A stretch of DNA of 64,000 nucleotides, from contig OY829326.1 of the NCBI GenBank assembly GCA_963691655.1, positions 21,068,878 through 21,132,877 on the forward strand, in the 5' to 3' direction. Position numbers and translations under genes: made by a program. The notes below the pieces were generated by a model. It had not been told where the DNA came from. It saw nothing but the letters and a program-made list of their open reading frames with translations, and searched no databases. Numbering within the stretch: the stretch's first letter is position 1; the number at the start of each line of letters is the position of its first letter. Of this stretch, positions 32,501 to 45,640 are shown piece after piece. The DNA is from Toxonevra muliebris. Taxonomy: Eukaryota > Arthropoda > Insecta > Diptera > Pallopteridae.

Positions 32501-35500
32501 TTAAAAACCTAAATTCAAAACGAAATCACTCAAATAATATCGTAACTAATTATTTCCTACTGGGTTTTCAGTTCAAGCAGTAGATTGTAAGTGAATGTTT
32601 ATATTTATGTGTGTATTTATGTATGTGCGCGCAGCCATGCAGTCTGTTCTTATAAAAACGCACCACATCATAATAAAGACAGTTGACAGTGAATTCCTGT
32701 GTGTGAATGAGTGAGCGAGCAGCTAAGAAAAATGCAAAAACAAATACAACAAAAAGCATCTGTCACTTTTTTCCACGATTTGTTTTTGTATTAAATTTCT
32801 CTTTTTTACTTCTTCTAAGTATACAGCAAAAGGAGTAGAAGCAAAAGGGTGCATTAATGTAGTCTTCATTGTTAAAATTAGTTGGAGTTGTCATTTTTTA
32901 ATCGAATCGGCTCTTAACTTCTTCTTTTTCTACAATTTCTTTCATTTATTAAAGCACTTAACCTTTTAACATTTAAGAACTTCAAACTATTTGTTTGGTT
33001 GTTTGTAAGCTGTCAGTTTCATATGTCAAAATACATGTCAAATGCGCTTCAATGTTATTTTTTCTGCAAAAAGAAATATTCTGTGCTTATCTTCAATTCT
33101 TTACTTTTACTACCAAGAAATTTTTAACTTGACCTTCAAGTTGCACTATTTTTGCTTTACAAAAGTAAAGAAAATAATAAAAATTACAAATAGCGACGTG
33201 CTACATCTTTTTGTTCTAAAACAATTTTTTTTTGCTTTGCTTTGTTAATCTAAAAAGTTTTTGTGAAACATTTTAAAACACGTTATGCATCTCATTTGTA
33301 ATATTATTTCCTGAAGCTGAAGGAGCCGCAGCAGCAACAGCTCCATCTCATACAATAGCTTCCCTCCTAATAATATAACCGCAATTGTATATCCTTACTT
33401 ACTATTATCAACCACCAGCCAGTCATCCAGTAAAATCCTGTAAAATCCTTATGGCAGCATTTAGCTTGTTGCAGTAGCAAAAGTTTTTTTTTTTTTGTCT
33501 TTGTTGTTTGCTTCTCATTTTATCTAAGCGTTATGCACGAGCTGAGCATGTCTGGCATGTTCCAACAATTTAGCATATTGTATATGTGTGACACTTTCTC
33601 TAACTAAAGCTCCTTTGGGTGTTTTGCTGGTTCCTTATGTGTCAGTGTCATTTTCCTGAAGTTGTCAGATCTCCTTCCACCATTTACCCCCCAACTACCT
33701 TCTCCTCGAATTCCTGCTGTTGTTTTTCTCTACTACTACTCCTCAACAAGTTTTCCGTTTTTCAGTTCACGTACTTTGTATTTGAGCTACGTGCTTTTAC
33801 ATTTTGTTTTTTTTTTTTATATGTTCTCAGAAATTATACTATGTATGCACTGAAGCTCAAAAAATATGTTGCAAAATTTTCTATGTGTGTACAGCCAAAG
33901 GACATTCTGGTTCCCTATAAATACTTCTCTATTTAACTGTGTGAAGCTGTCCTCTTTGTATGCTATATTAACAAGTAGGTACCTAAATACATACATACAG
34001 GCAAGTAAGTAAGTAAGTGAGTAACAATATCTGATTTCACTTCAGTATGTGCGTTTTGCTGTTAATTGGATTTTTAATTTATTACAATTGATTTAGGAAT
34101 AATTTTAAGAATGTTAGTTTTTTTCATAGCAAATCCAATTAAAGCATAAATGGGGTAAAACAATGAGTCCTTAAGGTAAGTACTGCAAGCAATAGCAAAT
34201 GAATTTTATTTTCACAGCATACCATACAACTCGAGTCCATTCCAGTGACTTTCAGTTGCATTCTCATCAAAATAGGTTTTGTTCTTCGAGGTGGTTACTA
34301 ACCCAAAATTGAAGTGTGCCAGATCTCATTAGAAAAATGAAGCTCCTTCAATTTTTGGTGCGGTAAACAAATAAATTAATTTTTGATTCAATTTCAAATT
34401 TTATTCAAGTGTAAACTAAAATTTCAATTTAACAAATTATTAAAATCAAATAAAATTTTATTTAAATACAAAAATGTTTAATTTTAATCCGAAAATATTT
34501 AATTTCAATACGAAAATATTTAAATTGTGTATGAAAATATTTACAAAAGTTTTGTCAAATAATTTTAGTTACGCTTTTTATCTCAAGTTTAATTTTCATT
34601 TTATTAAAGTACTTAAGTACTCAAAATCTCAAAGTGTCTTGGTACAACTCGTGGTCGGGGTCAAGTCTAACAATGTTGGTCTTAATTTTACATTGACTAG
34701 GTAGAAACAATTTTAATTATTATTAAACTGAGAAATCGAATCCACAATCAATATTCAGGCAAGCAAAGCATTGCGTTGATTTATCAGTTGATGGGAGAGG
34801 AGGAAAACGGTAGTAATTATGAACATTTGAGTGAAGTCATAACTGTCAGAAAAATATACACAGGGAACCTACCCGACAAAAGCGCTGTACAACAAACAAA
34901 AGAGCTAGCCATTGCAAGGCATGGTTGAATACCTGACGATTTGTATAGTTCTAGAGTGGTAGAATCCAATTGTGATTCTCTGCAGAACATTTACCATGAA
35001 AATAGTGAAAGAATAAAGTTACGTAACTCACTTATCGACGATTTTGCAAGGAACCCTAGTTGTCCCCAAGCCAGTGGAGTGAGTTGAAAAACTTACACTA
35101 ATATACCTATTTGAATTAGATTTCATTTTGAGGTAAATATATGAAGATAATGTATGTCATACGAAAATTATTCACTGTGAAGTGAGTCTTACGTTGGTTT
35201 AAAAAGTCGATGCATTAAGCGACTTCATTCGACACACCAAAAATGAACATCATATAGAATTACCATGCCTACATTAAGAGTAGCCGATTCAACAATTTCT
35301 CTCTTTTTTCAATTTTTTTTAGCCAAAAATAAAACAATTTTGCCTATTTTTCGCATTCATATTTTCCCCCGCTTCATTGATCCTCTCTTTTATCCTTTTT
35401 TGAGCTCTCCGAATTGGTACAGGTTTGATTGTGAGATAAGAAGTAGGCAAAAAATACCGATTGGCAAATACTACAATTTGAATAGGTGCATTATATTACG

Positions 35501-35953
35501 AAAGACATCCCCAACCCACAAATTTTGTCAAAATATAGTGAGCACTTATTGTCTTCTGCCTTGTCTATTCCTTCTCTTTCTTATTCTCCATAGTCATATT
35601 CTCTCCTGTCCTTCGCTTTCCTCTATTTCAATTCCACGCTTCTTTCTCTTCTTCAGTTCAGAGCTTAGTTTTCAAAATTTCTAAAGGCCTCCGGGAAGTT
35701 AGATGATAAGTGTCCCGAAAGAATTGAACAAACAAATATTACTATCTGGATAGGTCTATTATGTCAGGAAAGAGGTCCTTAATCCCCGCTTAAAGTTTCT
35801 TTTTTGACAACTTGCCTGCTCTTTTTTCAATTCACAATCAACTTCGAACACAATCTAATCAATTAAAAAAAACATGAAAATGCCAAAATTTTAAACAGAT
35901 TTTCAAACCTTTGAAGCACTTCGTATATCTGCAGAACCAAGATGTTTACACAC
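29567..35953. other. Long AT-rich non-coding stretch
   Basis: No exon or transposase is recognised. Noted inside: text ending GGTAACTGGATTAAATAAAT at about 32020-32039, which looks like the 3' end of a retroposon; CAG/CAA triplets (33325-33345); GTAAG/GTGAG repeats near 34003-34025; and diverged direct repeats at about 35400-35830 (ACTACAATTTGAATAGGTGC against ACTATCTGGATAGGTC). The 139-codon plus-strand frame at 35265-35684 is Phe/Ser/Leu-rich and has no family features. Confidence 0.5.
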
Positions 35954-36525
35954 GCAAAGAAAAAATTCGTTTCTCAGAAACGAAATTTTCACTAAACGAA
36001 CTTCGTTCATAGAATGTTTTCATGATGAACGAACATTTATTTATCATAAACGGTTCAATTCTTTTACGATGAACTAAAAACGTTTGCAATAAAATGCAAT
36101 ATTCATTTAGACATAGACAAAAAGAAATGTGATGAAATAATTTCAATGTACAATTAAAATTCTTCAATAAAGCGTTGACAAGTGATACTTCCCGTTATAT
36201 TGTGTTGATTTGTTGTTGTGTGGAGTTTGAATGTAAGCGTCGCTGCTGTTTCTTTTTGCGACGAGAGCGAGATGAGAGGAAAACGAAAATAAAAAGAGAA
36301 GAGAGTTGGGACTTTCGTTTAGCAGAAACGTTTTTTTCATTTGCCAGAAAAGAAAATTGCCTTAATTTTATCGTGAACGAATTTTCGTTCATCATAAAAT
36401 TGTTAATCTTTTGCAGAAAACGGTTTTGGTTTCTGCAAACACGGCATCGTTCCTCAGAAACGTTTTTGTTCAGCGTAAAAGTATTATATTCTCCACAAAC
36501 GGGTGATAAACGTTTTTTTCTTTGC
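35954..36525. mobile_element. Inverted-repeat element rich in AACG/CAGAAACG words
   Basis: GCAAAGAAAAA at 35954 is mirrored by TTTTTCTTTGC ending at 36525. The sub-terminal regions are packed with short inverted words (TCGTTTCTCAGAAACGA at 35967-35983, AACGTTTTT, AACGAACTTCGTTCA, GAACGAACATTTATTTATCATAAACGG, split across the tract). Such clustered AACG motifs are unlike the surrounding DNA. No transposase is present; the 165-codon plus-strand frame that covers its right half has the composition of the repeats. Target-site duplication is unresolved, so the true ends may lie 3-6 bases further out. Confidence 0.65.
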
Positions 36526-39159
36526 TTGCACCGAATTAAAATTTTTTTTTCAGCGTTTCGATTGTCTTCACTACCCGTCTGGAAAAATGTCTATGTCTTG
36601 ACTAGTATGGGGAGGCGTTGGTTAGGTTGTGCTAAAGATAAGCCACTCGAATCTTTAAGAAAGCCAGGATGATGATGTTTTGGTTAGAAAACTGCCAGCA
36701 AAAATTAACCAAATAGTTTATAAATTGGTCCTTCATGCATTATGTGAAGTGATGCCAGACAAGAAACCAAAGGGGAAAAAAGTTCATGAAGGTAATTTGG
36801 AATTAAAAACTTTTAAATGTAGATATTTTTTTATAAAAAAACATTTTGAGTCCATAATGATACTTTTAAATAAATCTTTATAATCAAAATATGAAATTAC
36901 ATATTAATGCTGTGGTTAGCGGTTATCATGTATGCCTTTGTGATCGCGACATATTGGCGTCATGAAGCAAAAGTTTACACTACCAAGGAGACCCTCACAA
37001 TTTTCTCCATTTTTCCCGCGATAGGCCCTCGTCAGTGATAGGAATAAACCTAGTTAAAGCCTAGTCAGAGACTAGAAAATTATTCTATATGAGTAGTATC
37101 GAAGTGAAATTTGCCTGATAGACTTATGGGGAAGCTCTCAGTGATCACTTAAATCAGTATAAGGGTCTTTTGAGTAATTATTAGATTGCTACTTTTATCT
37201 CTGTTAGTTGCGAATTTTTTTTCCGCTTTATCCATTCAGATACATCCAGCTATAAATTTGTTAATGAAAAATCATAAATATATTGGATATTAGGCTCTCT
37301 GTTTGCTTAAAGTATCGATGTTTTCTTTTTACATAGAAAGAAACACCAAAATCTACTAGTTTAACCTAGGGTTAACACGGCCTGGCTTACGCATAGAATA
37401 CTGTCATTTTCAAATTATTTTGTTAGCATTCCTCATTGACTTTTGATAGGCTTAAAAATTGATAAATTAGAGAAAGAAAATAAGTAGTACCTACTAGATA
37501 ATTATTTCTATTATTTTAGGTGATTCATTCCAACATGTTTATAATTAAATTTAAAAACATTGCCTCTACTCTAAGCGGTATAGATATTTACGCACAATTA
37601 AACATAAACCTCAAGTAGTATGAATAATTTTCTGTGAAAAATTTCTAGACCAGAATAAGTATGCAGCAGTGAAATTAAATACATAAACCTCAAAGAAGGT
37701 GTGCAAAAACAAGCAAAAACTTGACACTGTCTTCTGCTGTGGTTCTGCTGCTGCTGCTTCACACACACTAATACTCAAAGTTGTAGTCGTGCAACGTGCA
37801 ATTACTAATATTAACCTTATAGGGCTTCTTAAGCACGCAATAAACTAATTTACAACAAAAATTTACAGCCACTTGAGGTAAAAATATATGTATAAAAAAA
37901 AAGAACAAACCAACAAATTCAACTGACATTAACATATGCAAAATCATATTAAAAACACATATTTCTATAAATTAAATGCATATATAAAAATTAAGAACGA
38001 AATATGAATCTTCTACATAACTATGGAATAGTTTTTGTGTAGCTGATTGCTTTACATGGAGCGTTATTACTGCTGCATGGTCACTAGCAGTTGGCCATTT
38101 GGACAATTGAAAGAACAAAATCTTGTGGATGTCGCTATACGCGAAATCGAATTTTGGACTACCTGCTGTGTGTTGCAAATTGCTTTGTGACGTGGTTGAC
38201 AAAATTGCGAATAAATTTTACAATATTTGTTGTTTTTTGTTTTTATTGTGCTTCGCTAACAGCTAAAAATAATAATAACAACAACAGCTAAAACATGACA
38301 AGTATAGCTGTTGATTACTTTGAGTTATGGATATGACAGCCAGAAATGGCCATAAAGGTAGTAAAAGAAAATTATCAAAGAAGTAAAGTTTGTAAATTTT
38401 AAACAAGTGAAATTTTAGATTTGTTAGGAAAGTTATGAGGAAACTTGGTTTTTGACTAAGGCAGAATTCCTGGGGAAAATCAGAATTTTTATACTTCTGA
38501 AAATTTTTCGAAATATTGACGTGATAGAATTAAGCAGCAGGTTTAGATGTACTGAGCGAGTTATATAGAAATCTTTCCTTGTTGTCAATCAATGCGAAAA
38601 ATATCAGTGATCTGTGAAATTTTGGACTATCCCAAGAATCAGCCATGGATGCAGATTTTGGTGGTTAATACAAAAATTGTGCCAAATTCAAGTTTGGTCT
38701 GAAAAATTCAGGCCTGTTTAATTATTTTATGAAAATGATTTTGAAAAATCCGTAAAAGGGAGTAAAAAGTCAAAACGCTGATTTAAAAAATATCTGAAAC
38801 TCCTGTAGTGAGAAATTAAAGAGCAGACCAACTAGCCAGAGAGAAGTTGGTGAAAAATGTTCATCACAAATTAAAAAGAACCAAAAGTTTGGGTCAAAAA
38901 ATAATCCAGTCCACATCATATGTGTGGTTGTTGGAATTTATTAAATGGAACAAATCGAATACTTGTGTTATTGTTACTTTGTTGTTTTTGTTTTTGATAA
39001 GCCATGTTTTATATATTTCAATGTGGAAAATATTTTAAGTATTTTCAATCACTTCAAATATATCTTTTACTGAATGAACAACTGCTTATAATTGTTCTTG
39101 GCTGCCCGACTCCATCTAACCTATTCACTACAGTGGTGCCAGAAGTTTTCAACATATTT
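36526..39159. other. Non-coding stretch
   Basis: Nothing supported. Small CTG run near 37745-37757; isolated AATAAT/AACAAC triplets near 38268-38288. Confidence 0.5.
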
Positions 39160-39440
39160 TTAAATCTATTCGGATTATTCGGAAATAAAATAAATTATTT
39201 TCAAAACGATTTGAGATATTCAGAAATCAACCAAAAATATTCTGAGACTTAAATGAAATATTCTGAAGTCAATTTGGATTAGTTTGAAATTATTTTAGAT
39301 AAACAGAAATCAAACCGTGCAATTAATTTGAAATATTCCGAAACTAATTGGGAATGTTCTGAAACAAATTTACAATATTTTGAAATTAAGTTGAAAAAGT
39401 CTGTCATAAATATGAAAAAATCTGAAATCAATTTATTTTT

Positions 39441-40719
39441 AAATCTATTATTTCTAGTTATATAAAAATTATGCCAGATTTAAATAAGATCTGAAAAATG
39501 CAGTCCTATTCAAAGGTGTACGAAAAATATTTAAAATTCAAAATTTATTTCACTAACTATTAATATCTGGTCAATGTCTGAATGGAACTATATCCACATA
39601 AGCATGTAAAGGAAATAATCATTCTTGCGGATATTAGAAAACCGCATAACTAACAATTTATTAGATGAACAAACAGACGGATGTGGTTTTTGGTTTGCAT
39701 GTAATGCTAACTAAAAATAATCCAATGTTATTCGTATCCTCCGCAGGATATAGAAATATAAACTTAAATCGATAAAAATAAACAGATGTGTGTGTATGAG
39801 AAATTTTCATATTCTCGACACCATGGGTGGCTAATTTTTATTTTGCACATCAAATGTAATCTCATCACGTGCTGAATCGCACACACACACACACACACAC
39901 GCAACTTCAGCCAACAACAACAACATTGCTGTAATCTAGCAAAATAACTACAGCAAATGCAAATAACTAATAATTTCCAATTTATTGTATATTTTTTTGT
40001 GTAAAATTGTTAAAATTTTACACTCGGAGAATAAAGTATTGATGTTGTGTGTATTTGGCTTGTTGTTGATTTTTTATAGTATTTTTGTTTTTGGTTTTTT
40101 ACATGCTGTTCATGTGTGCATGTAAATATTGTAAATTTATGATAATTGACAGGAACTTGTCAAATTTGCATGCGACTGTGATGACATTTAAATAAACAAA
40201 AAAAAAACAAAAATGTGTTGCGGTTATTTGATTATGCTGATGCCTGCTTATTGCTGTTGGTGCAACATGTTGCGCATACATTAAATTGTTTATTATTTTT
40301 TGATATCGTGACAAATGAGGTTTTTTGTTGGAAATGTACAATAATTTTTGGTAGTAGGTAGAGAAAATGTTATATTTATATATGTATACACAAAACACAC
40401 AAATAAACAAAATTCACAGATTGTGACTGACCTATAAAAATTAGTGTAACGCCTGTAAACGCTTCAGGGTTAGGTGGGTTAAAAACTGTCCCATCTTGTG
40501 CTTAGCTATTAATGCATGATGGGTTATATTTAAATCCACCTCGAAAAGTTGAATTTACTCATAGTCATATAGTTTAATATTTTATTCAAAGTTTTTAACT
40601 CAGTTGGTAATGTTATGAAATAAACAAATATTTGTGCAACTAAGGTTATTTTTAAAACGTGTGCGTCAAAGAGTTAATTGATTTTAAGAGTATTAAAAAC
40701 TTCTGAAGTGAGGTCAATT
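39441..40719. other. Unrelated segment between minisatellite blocks
   Basis: This segment lacks the GAAATCAATTTG repeat. It has a CA run (39881-39900) and CAACAACAAC at 39913-39924. No ends or duplications were found that would define it as an insertion. Confidence 0.5.
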
Positions 40720-41795
40720 GATATATGCTAAGTTTAATTTAAAGCATTCTGAAGCCGATTGGGAATTTTTTTAGATCAATTTTGAATATTTGAAGGCAAT
40801 AATAAATTGAAATCAATAAGAAATTTAAAAATTTGGAGCATTCCAAAATAAATTTAAATATTCTAAAACCAATTCTGAAAAATTAAAAAATTTGAATTTT
40901 TCCGAAATCAATTTGAAATATTTCAAAATTCATTTGATATATTTTGAAATCAATTTGAGATATTCTGGAATCACTTTTGAAAATAGTTCTTAATATTTTG
41001 AATACTGATTATTATGAACGAGTTTAGAATGGTGCGAAATTATATTTGTATGTTCGGAAATCCATTTGCGATATTTTGAAATAATTTTCTGCTATTTTGA
41101 AATTAATTTAAAATTTTTGAAAGTCAATTTAGAATTTTCGGAAATAAATTAGCAATGTTCAATGTTCTGGAATCAACTTAGGACTTTACTTGGAATATTC
41201 TGAAATAAATTGGAATTATTTTGAATTTGAAATATTCGGAAATCAATTCGTGATATTTAAAAAAAAATTCTGATATCTTAAAATCAATTTGAAGTTTAAC
41301 AAAAATTTATTTGGATATTCGGAAATCAATTTGTGATATTTTTAATTAATTTTTTGATATTTGGAAATCAGTTTGGAATTTTGAGAAATAAATTTGGAAT
41401 ATTCTCGATTCAACTTACCAAATTTTATTTGGAATATCAGAAACTCAATTTGCGATATTTTGAAGTAAATTTTTGATCATTTTGGAATGCCCTGGAATGA
41501 ATTTGTCATATTCTGAACTTTATTTGGAATATTCTGGAATTGATTGGAAATATTTTGTAAAGAATTTCTAATATTTAGAATATTTTGAAATTACTATATA
41601 ATATTCGGAAATCAATTTGTGATATTTTTTGAAAAAAAAAAAATAAATTCTAAAATTTCCAAAGATGAATTTTGAATACTCTGAGATCAACTTGGAATAT
41701 TTTGAAATTACTTGAAGATATTCTAATAACAATTAGGAGTATTTTAAAAACCATTTGGAATATTTCAAAATTTTATTTGGAATATTTGGAAAGCA

Positions 41796-42289
41796 GAGGG
41801 GTTACTCTGTAGTTTGATTCGTAAAACAGTTCTATTCGAATGCCAAATTCGATCCGAAAAGGCACAAAATTAAATCTGAACATCGAACAAATGAGAGGCT
41901 GAGAGGAAAAGTGGTATAACTTCTACGTTCAGAAAAAAATGGAATAATTTTACTTAAGAGCAAAAGCAAAACGAAATATGTTCAGAGCAAAAGTGAAACG
42001 AAATATGTTCAGAGCGAAAACGGAATAAAAAACTATGCCGTTCTTGCTCTGAAAGAATTGTTATACCATTTTTGCTCTTACTTTTAAGGCATTTCATTTT
42101 CACTCTAAACCGTATTACTTATGCCATTCTTGCACTGACACACTAAATTATTTCACTTTTGCTCTTATATAAATTTTAGCCCGCATTTCCTCTCAACCAG
42201 TCAAATATTATTCGAAAATGTTTTGTAGAGTACCGAACGTTCGAATTCAAGTAAATTTTCTTTCGAATCGAACTACAGAGTAACCCCTC
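41796..42289. mobile_element. 494-bp MITE-like element inside the minisatellite
   Basis: The terminal inverted repeats are GAGGGGTTACTCTGTAGTTT plus GATTCG on the left (41796-41821), and their near-perfect reverse complement on the right (42264-42289; one difference, C for T). Internal short repeats AGAGCAAAAG with AAACGAAATATGTTC occur at about 41959 and 41986-42010, and inverted TTTTGCTCT words at 42080 and 42155. It has no coding capacity. The flanks are minisatellite on both sides, so it inserted after the array formed. Confidence 0.85.
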
Positions 42290-42690
42290 AGTTTTTGATA
42301 TTTTTAAAAAAGTCTTTGATATTTTGAAATCAATTTTGAGCTTTCGGGAAAAAATTGAAATGTTCTGGACTCGACTTTTAAAAATATTTAAAAATTTATT
42401 TGAAATATTTTGGGTTTCAGATTTCAAGTACTGAATATATTGAATATGAGAAGTTGAAGGGTTCAGAAATTCAATTAAAATGTTCTGAAATCAATTTGGA
42501 ACATTTTCCAATCAATGCTGAATATTCTGAGTTTAATTTTAAGAGTTTTAAAATTAAATTCAGGTTTGTTGAAATCAAAATTTAAGATATTCGGAAATCA
42601 ATTTGAATAAATTTAAATTTAATTTGTAATAATCAAAAACTAATTTGAAATTCAGCGTGTAATTTTTTAAAATCAATTTTAAGTAAATTG

Positions 42691-44849
42691 AAAAAATTTT
42701 ATGAAAAATCGCATGTTTCCTCAAAATTCTATATATTTCGGTTCTACGTTAAAAACAATGAAATTTTTAAAGATAAAAGAAAGAAATATTTAAAAATAAA
42801 AAGAACAATCATCAATGCCACTAAAAACGAATATATGACATTGCAATTTGTTGGTTCAGAACTATTCTGAGAAGAGGTTAGATTAATACCAAACAAACAC
42901 TGATTCTTCTTAAATCTTAAGACGAGACACTAGACCATGAAGTTACCATTAAATTAGTGGTAGATTATCCTGTAAGTAGAGAAAGCGGCTGCTTAAGACA
43001 CGAACTCTTTGTAAAATGAGTTTAAGTAAATATTTTCGAATTTATACAATTTTTTCTTAAGAAACAGGTCCGGCAATTTTTGCCTCTTAGCATTCAGACA
43101 CGAATTATAGAAAATTAAGTTTTGGCTTGCTTTTAGAACCAACCATGAACTGACTAATGGATTTCAGTCTGACCTACTTTTATTTAGAACTCAGCACATT
43201 GCGAATTCACGTACTCTGCAGAAAGCTCAGACTCAGGGATATCAAAATTTAAATTTAAATCAAAATATTCCAACAAATCTGTGACATAATTCGATTTAAC
43301 AATGCCAATGCACGTGGGTACAGAAAAATTTCAAAACTTTTCAAAAACTAAAAGATTCTTAATTAGAAAGTCAGAAATATGAATTTTAATAAAAAGTTAC
43401 GCAACATTTCTAAGGCTGCTGCAAAGCGGAAACGCATTTTCGGTGTGCGGCAAATGTGACACTTTGCGGTGAACACATGCAGAAGCAACACTGCAACAGT
43501 GCTGCATGTGTGTACTGGATACATAGAGTAAAAAGATATGAAAATTGCGGTTGTATGAAGAAAACATTCTCATGGGAAATGCGATGCGAACCACGACGAT
43601 GAGTAAAAGAAACAAGCAGAGATGCAAAAAAAAAAAAAAAAAACCAACGAGAATGAGAATGAATGCGAACGAATGTTGCATTAAAATAAATGAATATGCA
43701 AGCAGACCCAAATGCACACACACACACACACATGCATCCACTTAAATGAGTCAGTTTGCGTGAGTGTGTGTGTGTAAAGTTGAAAACCACTTCATCAGTT
43801 GGGATATCAAAATTCACGTGTGGTTTTCAGATTAATTACGCGCGTTTTTCTCTCTGCTATCGTGTTTTTTTTTTTTGAAAAGTATTGAAGCGTTATGCAA
43901 AAGAAAACATTTTTTACTCAGACGAAACGATGAAGAAGTGCTCTAGAATCAGAACGACTTGAGCATGCAGGTATATGTGTGTGTGTGTGTGTGAGTAAGT
44001 ATATGTATGCATAAGTGTGTTGTCAAGAGTATTTTTTCCATTCCTTTCACATAAATTGCTCAAATTTCCTGTCACTCTGAAAATTTTTTATTTTTTGGTT
44101 ATATCTCTACATACATTCACTTTACTTATGAACATGTCGCATAATAATTAAATGAATTGCCAAAGTGTGTCTGCTGCACACATACACGCATAAGTGTATT
44201 CACACTGATATGCAAATACATACACATAACTACTTCTACACATGTCATTTCGAGTGTTAAGAATTAAAAATATATGCTTGTTATGAAGTGTGACAGAACA
44301 ATTCCCAAAAAACATAAGCAGTGGTGCAGTACTCCGCCGCCGCCTTCACCTCCTCCTCCTCTACCTTCCTCTCTACCTCCTTCCCCACTCATATATTAAA
44401 CCTGGAAAGGGGGAATTTATTTGTTTGTTTTTTACTTGTATGTTGGTTTGTCTTTGTTGCTCTTGTCTCAAGGTGTCAATATCAACGCCCCGTTTTCATT
44501 GTCGTTGTTGTTGTTGGTTTTAATATTGTAATATACTTTTGCGAAATTTATACGACATGTTTGTTGATGTATGCTGCTGTCAGAATTTGTTTGTATGTTT
44601 CATATGACACGAAAGAAAAAAAAAATATGAAAGAAGAAGCAGCAGCGGCAAAAGTCTTGAAAAGAAAAAGGGGTTATCGTCGTGTGACTACACTGAAAGA
44701 AATTTAATTTAATTTTTGAATGCTTTTTTTTTATCGAAAATCAAATCATACTTTACTGAAACATATCGCAAACGATCGTGCCTTAACCCATATAAACGAT
44801 GTGTCAACAAGAGTTGCAGGGTTGTAAACTTTAGTAACTTTGACAGCTG
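42691..44849. other. Non-coding; TG/CA runs and A run
   Basis: A run of about 18 bases near 43625-43642, CA run (43716-43733), TG runs (43765-43778 and 43976-43994), and CTC/CCT triplets (44340-44385). Frames on both strands at 43397-43817 overlap these tracts and are not supported. Confidence 0.5.
43976..43994. repeat. TG dinucleotide microsatellite
   Basis: An uninterrupted TG run in a TG-rich context. Confidence 0.85.
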
Positions 44850-45640
44850 ATGGCGAAAGAACGAATCCAAATGATTCAAATTTATTACGGAAATTCAAGT
44901 ATTTTTGCGGCCATTATGCGTAAAATATGCATAGATTTTCCTTGCAATCACACGTCAAGTGAAAGGAATGCACGGTATATATTGCAGAACTTCGAGTAGA
45001 CCGATTAAGTACAAGACGTCATCAACCCGTGAGCGTCCAGCACCGTCTGCAGAAAATATTGCTTCTGTCAGTGAAAGTGTCGGTGAGAACCGCAATTGCA
45101 TCTTTCTACGGCTACTGTGCAGCGAATTTTGATTCAAGAACTAAAGACTGGAGACCACAGACAGCGTCAGGTGATTGGGGGCTGGAAAACGTGGACGTAA
45201 ATAGCAACAACAAAATTGACAACAAATCATTCTATGTCCCAACAACTAAAACTGTGGCATCTGGGGCACTGCGCGAGATTCAAGAGCTTCCAGTTCACCC
45301 ACCGTTTGGTGCTCGTTTTGGTTGGGCGGCGTCATCAGGCCATTCTTCTTTGAAAACGGAGAAGGTGAGACAGTCACTATCAACCATGATAAATGATTTT
45401 TTCTTTCCGGAATTGGTTGATATTGGTGAAGTCTACTTTCAATAGAATGAAGCAACAAGACATACTTCTAGGGAATCTTTCGACTTATTTCGTAACAAAT
45501 TTCCAGGCGGTGTTATTTTACGTCTTGGCGACACCAATTGACCACCAAGATCATGAGATTTGACGTCGTTGAACTTTTTTATTTGGGGTTTTGTCAAAAG
45601 TAAAACTATTGCCAACGATAATGATGAATGATTTGTCTAA
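44850..45640 (+). pseudogene. Tc1/mariner (IS630) superfamily transposase, full-span fossil
   Basis: A start codon at 44850 opens MAKERIQMIQIYYGNSS, the beginning of the DUF4817-type helix-turn-helix. Further in-order motifs occur in shifting frames: RPAPSAENIASVSESV (about 45034-45082), ILIQELKTGDHRQR (about 45127-45170), IQELPVHPPF (about 45280-45310), PFFFENGEGETVT, INDFFFPELVDIGEVYFQ followed by a stop where QDGA is expected, and finally PPRS-stop-DLTSLNFFIWGF (about 45540-45595). Stops and at least four frame changes make it non-functional; the third acidic position reads Asn (SLNFF). This is the same protein type as at 23034-23462 but in opposite orientation and much more complete. Just upstream, GCAGGGTTGTAAACTTT may derive from a terminal repeat, but this is unproven. 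Confidence 0.85.

Larger units (their letters stand above)
39160..42690. repeat. Degenerate ~20-24 bp minisatellite field, in three blocks
   Basis: Variants of TTTGGAATATTCTGAAATCAA recur scores of times in 39160-39440, about 40720-41795 and 42290-42690. The unit length varies with indels, and the consensus words are GAAATCAATTTG and GATATTTTGAA/GGAATATTCTG. The blocks are separated by a 1.3 kb unrelated segment (39441-40719) and by a 494-bp inverted-repeat element (41796-42289). Frames inside translate to Ile/Phe/Lys/Ser-rich repeats and are not genes. Confidence 0.85.

Noticed and set aside
35265..35684. 139-codon plus-strand frame rich in Phe, Leu and Ser
   Set aside because: Pyrimidine-rich tract gives a hydrophobic low-complexity translation; no signal-peptide or transmembrane organisation that would mark a real protein, and it overlaps weak direct repeats.
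36175..36672. Longest plus-strand frame of the window (165 codons)
   Set aside because: It lies largely inside the AACG-rich inverted-repeat element, is Phe/Cys/Arg-rich with no family motif, and ends outside the element in unrelated DNA.
39160..42690. CRISPR-like or protein-coding repeat array
   Set aside because: Units are 20-24 bp, contiguous, without unique spacers, heavily diverged and AT-rich: a minisatellite.
43397..43817. Overlapping minus-strand frames of 114 and 135 codons
   Set aside because: They are built on TG/CA runs and a poly-A/T tract read in two frames; no homology recognised.
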